Source: Coniochaeta sp. PMI_546 (taxonomy: Eukaryota > Ascomycota > Sordariomycetes > Coniochaetales > Coniochaetaceae). From it: a DNA stretch of 64,000 nucleotides. Positions 55,902-64,000 of this stretch are shown here, piece after piece; position 1 is the first letter of the stretch, and the number at the start of each line of letters is the position of its first letter. The stretch covers positions 565,362 through 629,361 of the forward strand of contig MU271148.1 in the NCBI GenBank assembly GCA_021432605.1, given 5' to 3'. The notes beneath the pieces were generated by a model. The model was not told where the DNA came from, made no database searches, and was given only the letters and a program-made list of their open reading frames with translations. The position numbers were made by a program, and so were the translations under genes.

Positions 55902-57299
55902 GATGATAGTAAGTGCCTAATCACTGTTGGTAGTTGTTTTGTTCAGCCAAGCCTGACCGATGATACGGGCGCTGGTGTGGACAGTTGTTGCGTGTCTATG
56001 GCTGGCAACACTCTGAAAAGACGACGGAGGCATGACTGAAGTAAGAAACTCACAAAACCGCACAAGAAATGAACATGCCTAAGGGGTAATCGAAAGCTGT
56101 GACAATGAGGCGACCTGTGGAGGACAGCTTTGCACAGGACTCGTTCTTCGGCACCTCAGTAGCGAGCTGTGTCTTGGAACCAGATACAACGGACCGTAGT
56201 ATCGCATCACTCTGACAGCATCGTATATGCAGTGACAAAGTGCGTTGGACAATTCTGGTCATGGTAGTATGAATGTTCCCCAGGGCTTGCTGGAGGCTGG
56301 CTGAAATCTGCGGGCCGATGGTGCATATGACAATCGTGGAAAGACAGACGAATCGCATTGAACAATATGTAAGGAAGATCATTCTCTTAATTGCATAACT
56401 GCTTATTGAAAGCACCGGAGTGCGACGCGAGTAGTTGGGTGGCGTACAAAGTAAGCATGCACTTTCCCGCTCTTGGACTGCAAGTCGGGCAAGCATCGTC
56501 GACAGACGCATTGGGATACGATCGTTTGCGACATGGGCCCTTCCAGCCCTGTAAGGTTGCAGGAGGCGTCACAGCCACGATCAAATTCGGCTTGGGTTTC
56601 CCGGCGAAATGCATCTTGACAAGTCATTCCGACAACCGACAGGTCTCCAAATAATAGCTGAACTCCATGGCTAAGCTGGATAATGCAGATACGTGACATG
56701 TCATCTCCAGTAAGCCACTATACACTGTCTCATGAGCTGTCTGTTGATGCAGCAGGACGAAGATCATGAGCTCCAGATCCATCTCTCCGGCACGTGGTGA
56801 TTGGTTCAGTGCCTCTTCGATCGATGCTGCAGCTGGCGGTGAAGGCCGCAGACAGTAAGTAGATTTGACGCAATACGACGGTTGGATGAATGGAGATTGT
56901 AGATAGCTTCTTCGTCTCGTGTGGCTGGCTGATGATAGGAATCGGCGGGCAGTGAGATCTCCGCTATCGAGAGGCAGCTGGGTCTGGAGTTGCCGATGCA
57001 TTCGTGTCCGGTAGTGATAGTCATGTCTTCGTCAATTGGAGCTTCCTGAGACATGGAGCACAGCTCGCCATCAACTTCCGCATCGACAGTGATCCTCTGG
57101 CGGTGACCTCTTGTCCTTCTCCGAGTTGATAACCTCATAAGGAAAGACCACCCAGGAAAAGATTATAAAGAACAAGCTCCCCGCGCTCAAGATTCCCTTC
57201 CCGGCCAGAACAACAAGAAACAACATCTCCAACCAAACAGTATCCCAATCCACAATCAGCAGCACCGAACCCTTCGCGGCACATTCAAGCCTGCCCATC
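55902..57299. promoter_or_regulatory. Divergent intergenic region
   Basis: Upstream of the subtilisin (minus) and of the 244-residue gene (plus). No coding frame supportable. The TATA motif for the rightward gene is listed separately. Confidence 0.35.
57164..57170 (+). promoter_or_regulatory. TATA box of the 244-residue gene
   Basis: TATAAAG 130-136 bp upstream of the start codon at 57300. Confidence 0.45.
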
Positions 57300-58102
57300 A
57301 TGTCTACCTTTACCATCACCATCAACAACAATTCCAATGTTGCTCATCGCTTCCTCCTCTTCCAGGACATGCCGACCCCGACCAACGGGCCGTCCAGCCA
57401 AGTCTTCAGCAACGTCTATCAGCGGTCGCCCAAGATCCAGTCCGGTGATGACTCCCGCGTTTCCTTCCAGATGAAGCAGGAGTACTTCGCCATCTATGGC
57501 ACCGGCAGCGAGAGCTCGGACGGATCCGTCCGTGTCTACACCAGCTCAAGCGTGCCCGTCAAGCTCGGTCCTGGCGGCACCACCGTTGTCGTCACCACCC
57601 AAGATGGCGAGGGCAACGACCCAGCTTGGGACAAGGCCGCGGCCAGCGGCCAGTCGACCGGGGCCAAAGGCGGATTTTCCATCGTTACCGACACCAGCTT
57701 CAAATACCCAAATCCCAGTAAGGCATCCCGCAGAATCGAGACACTTGCGAAACGGATTACTGACACGTCACCCTCTTCCTCTTAGATGCCATCTACATCG
57801 GCTGCGGTGCCCGCGACCCTAAGTCGCCCTCGAGCATCATTCCGGTCCAGACGTACATCGCCGAGCCTGGCCTCAACAGCCAGCTCTTCCCCAAGGTCAA
57901 GTACTACATCTGCTTCGGCGAGTACCAGCCCGGCATGGTCGTCGACCGCAACACCCTCGGCAACGTGCTCTCCATTGACTTCACCGGATGCACGATCCCC
58001 AATGCTTCCTTCACCTTGAACAGCAACGGAGCGTACGACGCTGACCCTAGCGTCGAGAGTTCCGGCATCAAGTGGAGCTTTGGAAAGGTCCCGACCTCTT
58101 GA
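57300..58102 (+). CDS. Small beta-rich leaderless protein, paralogue of the gene at 58204
   Basis: Predicted 244-residue protein; exons are 57300-57717 and 57786-58102 (68-bp intron). It begins directly with a beta strand (STFTITINNNSN), with no signal peptide. Alternating short hydrophobic strands and turns run throughout: RFLLFQDMP, VFSNVYQRSP, GGFSIVTDTSF at 124-134, IYIGCGARDP and KYYICFGEYQPGMVVD at 178-193. I recall a fungal and bacterial family of hypothetical proteins with this FLLF / SNVY / YFAIYGT / KYYI pattern but no established function. The same strand pattern is found in the neighbouring 314-residue protein, in the same order, so the two are diverged copies. They lie tail to tail with 101 bp between stops. 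Confidence 0.8.
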
Positions 58103-58203
58103 GCCAATGCGCTGTACCATGTTCCACAGCATAGTTAGATGAGTAGTGAAGTTAGCTAGTTCCTGATGTTATGTCGCTCAATTATTGTCTCGATATACCT
58201 GCG

Positions 58204-59148
58204 TCACGAAACTCCCTTGATAAGCGTGAACGTCCCGTTCTTCTCAAAGATGACCTCCGCAGCAACATCCCCCGAAGTAAATGACACTGTCTCCACCTTG
58301 GTGCTTTGTGTCAGCTCATATATAGAGCCTTTCTCCGCCGTATCTCTTGCCACGATCCAAGTATGAAGATTGGGCCGGACGAGATATGCATTGCCAGGGA
58401 CTGCGTCCCAAGTAACTATCGGAACGATCTCCCTAGGGTTATACGGGTTAGGCGCGCCGAGGCCAATGAAAGGATATCCTGGGCAGGACGCATCAAAACT
58501 ATTGTCGGTCTCGATGCCAACTGTACCCTTTGAGTTTGCAACCGGATCGTCATCGTCCGGATCATTCGGCATCTTGGCCTTAGAGAAGGCGGCCTCGAAA
58601 CCGTCAGGCATGGTCATACGACATCGCTCCGCTGGGCCTACACCGTCGCCCTCTTGAAGGGCATGGACGTCGCTCACAAACAGGGCCACTCCTGGGTCGG
58701 GTTTCTGCCGAGCACAGCCCGTGACAGCGTAGACAGGCCTCGATGCAGCAGCTGTGGCTTCCAGGTCCGTCTGGCCCCCTAGAACAGGGATTATAAAGGT
58801 ATGGCTACCTGTCTCGGCGGCTACCAGTAGACTAGCCTGATAGACGCAATGGCGGACGACATCCGGAACCGCGAGCGGTGCGAACGCCGGAGGCGATGCC
58901 AAAAGAACGAAGGACTGCGGACGGGACGAGTAATTCCGTATTGTGAGAGTCCGCTTTTGGGGCATGGTGTTGGATTCGACGGCAGCAGCATTCAGGGGCC
59001 GAAGAGCGATAGGAGGGTTTAGATCTCTCAGCGTCGTCGATGATGTTGATGAAGTTGTCTGGATCGTAAACGTCTCCGTGATCTTCCCAGCCGGGCTGTC
59101 CAATAAGGCCGATACGGATTGCTTGCTGAGGACCGAATCGGCAGGCAT
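58204..59148 (-). CDS. Beta-rich leaderless protein, diverged paralogue of the gene at 57300
   Basis: Predicted 314-residue protein, one exon; the first ATG in frame is at 59148 (a GTG two codons upstream is not used as a start in fungi). Residues 1-60 are a Ser/Thr/Ala-rich extension absent from the paralogue. From residue 63 the pattern matches it: RTLTIRNYSSRPQSFVLL, CVYQASLLV, then GTVGIETDNSF at 208-218, PFIGLGAPNP, IVPIVTWDAVPG and LHTWIVARDT. An acidic loop (DPDDDDP) sits near 197-203. There is no signal peptide or membrane segment. Lack of the intron found in the paralogue and an added N-terminus show that the duplication is old. Function unknown. Confidence 0.76.
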   Translation of the reverse strand: MPADSVLSKQSVSALLDSPAGKITETFTIQTTSSTSSTTLRDLNPPIALRPLNAAAVESNTMPQKRTLTIRNYSSRPQSFVLLASPPAFAPLAVPDVVRHCVYQASLLVAAETGSHTFIIPVLGGQTDLEATAAASRPVYAVTGCARQKPDPGVALFVSDVHALQEGDGVGPAERCRMTMPDGFEAAFSKAKMPNDPDDDDPVANSKGTVGIETDNSFDASCPGYPFIGLGAPNPYNPREIVPIVTWDAVPGNAYLVRPNLHTWIVARDTAEKGSIYELTQSTKVETVSFTSGDVAAEVIFEKNGTFTLIKGVS

Positions 59149-61954
59149 GGTCACGGACTCAAAAACGTCTGCTCATCGGTTTGGGCAAGGCGCGCATAGT
59201 CGCTATGGAGCAAATGTGTAGTGCGGGTATTGGTCTTCATCTACCTTATTGGGAATCAGAAGGGTTGTTGTAGTTGAAGCAGACGATTGCTTACCGCTAA
59301 ACGCCGAGTGGCTGAGCGTTGCGTACTGACTACCATGGTAATCTCACAAGTGTGCCATCGGCGGCTAGAACAAAGATGTTGAGGAGCTACCATTGACGTC
59401 GAGTCACGTGATGATCGAATGGCTTGCTGCACACCTGAATGCAAACAATCATCTTGCCTACGGTAGCCTGGAGCCCTGGACCGAGATCTAGTCGCGGAAT
59501 AGACTAGCTCCTATATCACGTGCTGTGGAAGGGACTCCTACTACATATTATGTAACTTTGGACACTAGCGCAATCGTACGTACTGGCAGTCAAGCTGCAC
59601 CGACATCGCTAGGGCAAACTCTCTTTTGCCCCATTGTCCACATTTCACTGTGAGTGGTACTACGTTCTGTGTGTACTTTGTATGTGCCCCGTTTGTGGGT
59701 ACCACCAGCGGCGACAACGGCAATGGTGGCTGTCGGAGAGCTATCACTAGTCCAATGTCTAATTCAACACCGCCTCAACTTGCCACGAGAAGTCGTTGAG
59801 TGTGAGAATGCAGTCATGAAGGTGGTTATCATGAAGCAGTTTACGAGGTAATAGTTGTAGCGCGGCCGAGTCCCGACGTCTCTCCACGATATGCAGGGTT
59901 CTATCTCATCCGGATGTGCGGCAATCTACGGAGTTTTGCACATACAGGACCGTCCAATTATGTCAAGTATCTCGCAATGCGACGACGGGTATCTGCCCCT
60001 CAAACCATTACACTACTATGTAGATGCGCACGATGTGGCAGTTCGTGGCTGACAGGTTTCATGGACGATCAGAGATCTGCATTCTACAAGTCCCTACTCC
60101 GCAGTCCCCGCAACCCACGGCCAAGCATCGTAAATTGTTTGGTTCACGGAATCTGGAGACGCGCTCCTTCATGACACATACGAAGGCGCCCAAGTGGGAC
60201 GAAGCACCGAAATAGGAGGCGCGTACGTAAAAATTTTGCGATCGCAGTGCGAGCTTCGGTGAAGAAAGCGGATGTCGGGTTGACAAACGAGTTCGGACCT
60301 GTGGAGAAGCCAAGAAGAGGAGGCAAGAGAGGTCATTCCAATACCGCCAGATTTCACTGGCTTCCAGAGAGCAATCGCAAAGACTTTGGGTGTGCAAGTG
60401 TGCTCAGAACGACCCCAAGTTTCTTTGTGATCAATGCCTATGCGCGTGGCTGTGCCTTTCACTGGATGGCAATACGTCATAAGGGTGCCGAGAAGCGAAG
60501 GATCCGAAGTGTGCATAAAAGGCACTTAACGGGCCGCCTTCGACGTCATTTTGAGTGCTGACTACCCGTGGACCATCCAAAAACGTTGATGAAAGTCAAA
60601 GACCAGAAACCAAGGCCACTACCAAAAATGAGGGCAACGGCTTGGCTCGACGTAATGACTGATTGGTGCTTGCACATTAACGACGCAATTACTGGACGGA
60701 GATAAGATAGGCTCATCGCTCGTTGCCAATCACCATAGGTTTATAGACGTATGATATGTAATGTAAGTGTTCGAATATTCCTACCGTTCCACACAGGCTT
60801 GCAGGGCTTGGCACTCCATGGGATGACAAGGATAAGTCGCCGCCTCCCCACTGGCGTATCTCTCTGTTCGGCAAGTGATCGGACGACCTCCTGATCGTCT
60901 ACCTAGTGTACGAGTATGACGCTCAGTTCGAAAAGGTGGAGGGGCTGCTGATCCTTTACGACGCTTCCACTTCACCAACAGCATACACGTACTCTGCAGT
61001 AAACTGATGCTACGTGTCTCGACTCTTCGCGTTCAATATTATGACCATTGACTCATTGTTTCAGCTAGCAGGACTAGCCAGGAGGCTTTAGCGACTTCGC
61101 AAGGTAGTTCAGCATCAGGCGCAAGTGCGCGAGTAATGTCTTACTAGATGCGGCTCCGCGCTTCGGAGTGTTTGCAAGCGTCGGTACGAGTCTTGCTGGG
61201 GTGTACAGTTGTGTGCACTATTATTATGAAAGTCAGGAGAGTGCCAGTGGCACGCCAAGTGTCGAACTACCGGAACTACCTACACGTACTCCACACAAAA
61301 GGAAGCCTGTCGTCGCCAAGCGGCTGCCAAGGGAGCCGGCCATTGTGGGTAACGGCCTCGCCGACCTGTCGTAACACAACACACAGGACTCTGCAAGGCT
61401 GCACCACAGGCTGGCAGCACCATCATCTTGGGTTGGATGGTGCCTCACGTCACCAGAACAACCTTCCCACGCCTCTTACCTGGGCAAAGCTTATCAAGAC
61501 GGACAAGCAAACATCCCGTGGGAGAGACAGATCTCCACAGTCTTATCGTCAGAGAAATGTAGGGCAGTGCGCTTGTGTTGTCGTCGGAGGCGTTCCCAGT
61601 CACCCCCAGAATCCAGCCTTCGAGCGGAGAAGGGGGACGCTCCACTTGTCTCGGTAGGAAAGGATCATCCTTGGGTCTCCAAAGTGGATTCCTACTTCCC
61701 GTCAACGACTCAACGTGTCTCTGAATAAATAGACCTTCCTCTTCCCCTCCTCTCCGGAAGTCAACTCTGCACGGAGCTCCCATTTCTCGTCTCCTTCACA
61801 CAAAGGCGTATCCACGACTAGTTGTGTCCGGCTTCAGGACACCTCCTTCAGGTCGTCCCGGACAAGTCCAAAGGTTTCTTGGGAGAGTCATTCATCCTCT
61901 CCCTCCAGTATCTTTTTGTACTAGTAGTCTGCATTGTTGCTTCCACCGCCCGTC
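59149..61954. promoter_or_regulatory. Intergenic region and permease promoter
   Basis: 2.8 kb without a supportable gene, upstream of both the 314-residue gene (minus) and the permease (plus). An AATAAATAG motif near 61723 may be the permease TATA element, and a TATCTT (AAGATA on the other strand, a GATA-factor core) lies at 61909-61914, 41 bp before the start; a single GATA core is weak evidence for nitrogen control. Confidence 0.35.
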
Positions 61955-63851
61955 ATGTCCAACATGAAAGACGAAGAGAAGAGTGTTTCGGGCTTGCCCC
62001 CAGCACTGCCCACATACAGTCAGTCCACAGGCACCGTTCTTCCAGACAACGGCACCCATCAAGAGAGGAAAGCCAGTTATGATGGTGCGGTCCGAGAGGA
62101 AGACTGGGCTACCCGCAATGGCCTTACGATGCGATCCTTCGGAAAGCGCGACTATGGCAAGGGCATCGTCGAGCTCGACAGGAGCATGCGGCCGAGGCAT
62201 CTACAGATGATTGCCATCGGCGGTTCGATCGGCGCTGGCTTCTTTGTCGGCTCCGGCAGCGCTCTGTCCAACGGCGGCCCCGCGTCTCTCCTCATTGACT
62301 TCGTGATCATCGGCGTCATGATGTTCAACGTGGTCTACGCTCTGGGCGAGCTCTCTGTCATGTATCCAGTCTCTGGTGGCTTCTACACATTCTCTACCCG
62401 GTTTATCGACCCTTCATGGGGTTTCGCCATGGGCTGGAACTACGTCATGCAATGGGCTGTCGTACTACCGCTCGAACTCACAGTGTGTGGTGTCACAATA
62501 AGCTACTGGAATGACGAAGTCTCTGTCGGTAAGTCAAGGTCTTGCACAGACAACTGGCTAGCCCGTACGAGCAAGCTAACATGAATCTTCAGGTGTCTGG
62601 ATAACGATATTCTTGGTGGCAATCATCATAGTCAACATCTTCGGTACATTAGGTTACGCCGAAGAGGAGTTCTGGTCAGCAGTCATCAAGCTGTCGGCAA
62701 CCGTCATCTTCATGATCATTGCTCTAGTGCTCGTTCTCGGCGGTGGGCCATCATCCGGACGGTACGGTGAGTACTGGGGTGCCCGGCTCTGGTACGAGCC
62801 CGGTGCTTTCCGCCACGGCTTCCGCGGCTTCTGCAGCGTCTTCGTCACCGCGGCCTTCTCCTTCAGCGGCACCGAACTCGTCGGTCTTGCTGCCGCCGAG
62901 GCACACAACCCGGTCAAGTCGCTGCCCGGTGCCATCAAGCAGGTCTTCTGGCGTATCACCCTGTTCTATATCCTCGGTCTCTTCTTCGTCGGCCTGCTCG
63001 TCTCCTCTGACGACCCGGCCCTCCTCCAGGCCGGTGCCTACAACAGCTCCCAGGCATCGCCCTTCGTCCTCGCCGGCAAGTATGCCAACCTCAGGGGCTT
63101 TGACGACTTCATGAACGCCGTCATCCTTGTCTCCGTCCTGTCCATCGGTGTCTCTGCCGTATACGGCGGCTCGCGCACCCTGACCGCGCTCGCCCAGCAA
63201 GGGTACGCACCCAAGCTCTTCACCTACGTCGACCGCTCCGGCCGCCCGCTCCCCAGCGTGGCCATCATCATCCTGTTCGGTTTCCTCGCCTACATCAACC
63301 TCGATTCCAAGGGTCCCATCATCTTCGACTGGCTTCTCGCCTTGTCCGGCCTTGCCGCCCTGTTCACCTGGGGCAGCATCTGCCTCGCCCACATCCGCTT
63401 CCGCAAGGCCTGGAAGCACCAAGGCCACACCCTCGACGAGATCCCGTTCAAGGCCATTGGCGGCGTGTACGGCAGCTACTTGGGGCTAGGCCTCATCGTT
63501 CTCGTCCTCATTGCTCAGGTAAGCATCGTCAACGCACATTCCCTCTTTTAAATCCTGAAGACTCTTCCCCGACTAACATTCGTCTCCTCACAGTTCTACG
63601 TCGCCATCGCGCCCGTCAAGGGCGGCATCAACGACGCCGAGGGCTTCTTCAAGGCCTACCTGGCCCTGCCCGTCGTGCTCTTCTTCTGGGCCGGCGGCTG
63701 GCTGTGGAAGCGCAAGGGCTGGCTCCGCACAAAGGACATCGACGTCGACACCAACCGCCGCGAGCTGCCGTGGGACGAGATCCACGAGTACAGGCGCCAG
63801 CTGGCGGCCATGCCTTTTGTGAAGCGCATGTTCCACACCGTCTTCATTTGA
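61955..63851 (+). CDS. Amino acid permease (yeast amino acid transporter family)
   Basis: Plasma-membrane proton-coupled amino acid importer of 585 residues; exons are 61955-62528, 62593-63518 and 63594-63851 (introns 64 and 75 bp). The start is the first in-frame ATG (MSNMKDEEK); a second ATG three codons later is possible. The hydrophilic N-terminus of about 85 residues ends at RHLQMIAIGGSIGAGFFVGS, the start of membrane segment 1 and the family's substrate-binding signature. Other landmarks are ELSVMYPVSGGFYTFSTRF, SFSGTELVGLAAAEAHNPVKS and SRTLTALAQQGYAP. About twelve membrane helices are apparent and the C-terminal tail (LPWDEIHEYRRQL) is the conserved YAT tail. General (GAP1-like) rather than substrate-specific transport is likely, but specificity cannot be read. 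Confidence 0.95.
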
Positions 63852-64000
63852 TCTTTTTTTCTTTTTTTTGCTCATGATATCCTGGATGATTATGATTTGA
63901 GGGCTGGGTGGGGTTTTGTATCTTTTATGGTTCTTGGAAGGATACCACATTGCTCTTTTGGGGGTCGCTTTTGCATGTTGTGCAGAGCGTTGGGGCTGGC

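Noticed and set aside
47345-59148. Interpretation of the region as an integrated bacterial or phage segment
   Set aside because: Several of these genes carry ordinary fungal introns and spacing is eukaryotic; no integrase, tail or capsid genes are seen.
62751-63428. 225-residue minus-strand open frame
   Set aside because: Gly/Asp/Glu-rich antisense shadow of the permease coding exon.

Overview
The window reads as nuclear DNA of a filamentous ascomycete (Pezizomycotina, most likely a Sordariomycete). The evidence is short GT-AG introns of about 50-140 bp, long single-exon proteins, a HET-domain gene, a Zn(II)2Cys6 regulator, a CE15 glucuronoyl esterase and a yeast-type amino acid permease. 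Genes are spaced 0.1-7.5 kb apart on both strands with no operon logic. I see no CRISPR, rRNA, convincing tRNA, transposase or virus-like element.

Layout. 0-6 kb: primary metabolism, with mitochondrial acetylornithine aminotransferase (cut by the left edge), a large alpha/beta hydrolase and an AAH1-type adenine deaminase. 5.7-13.2 kb: a long gene-poor tract in front of a Zn2Cys6 transcription factor. 17-25 kb: a HET-domain gene with tandem repeats in its promoter, an ExoIII/AP-endonuclease-fold protein, a decayed S28 serine peptidase and a secreted CE15 glucuronoyl esterase. 25.9-32.9 kb: a 2-oxoglutarate/Fe(II) oxygenase head to head with a 1663-residue protein of unknown function. 35-39 kb: an eight-exon P-type ATPase of the Na+/K+-ATPase-like (IIC) group. 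39.5-44 kb: an eight-exon Hsp70-like ATPase head to head with a repeat-bearing unknown protein.

47-59 kb is the most unusual part. Five genes encode proteins with no visible secretion signal: a lytic-transglycosylase/lysozyme-like protein, a 764-residue protein with what looks like a catalytically altered transglutaminase-like core, a subtilisin-family protease, and two diverged paralogous beta-rich proteins lying tail to tail. Their proximity suggests, but does not prove, a shared job (lysis, antagonism or a deposited protein complex). The window ends with an amino acid permease at 62-64 kb.

Splice sites were placed by eye from GT/AG, branch-point-like motifs, phase and fit to the known protein families. 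Where two sites fit, I say so.
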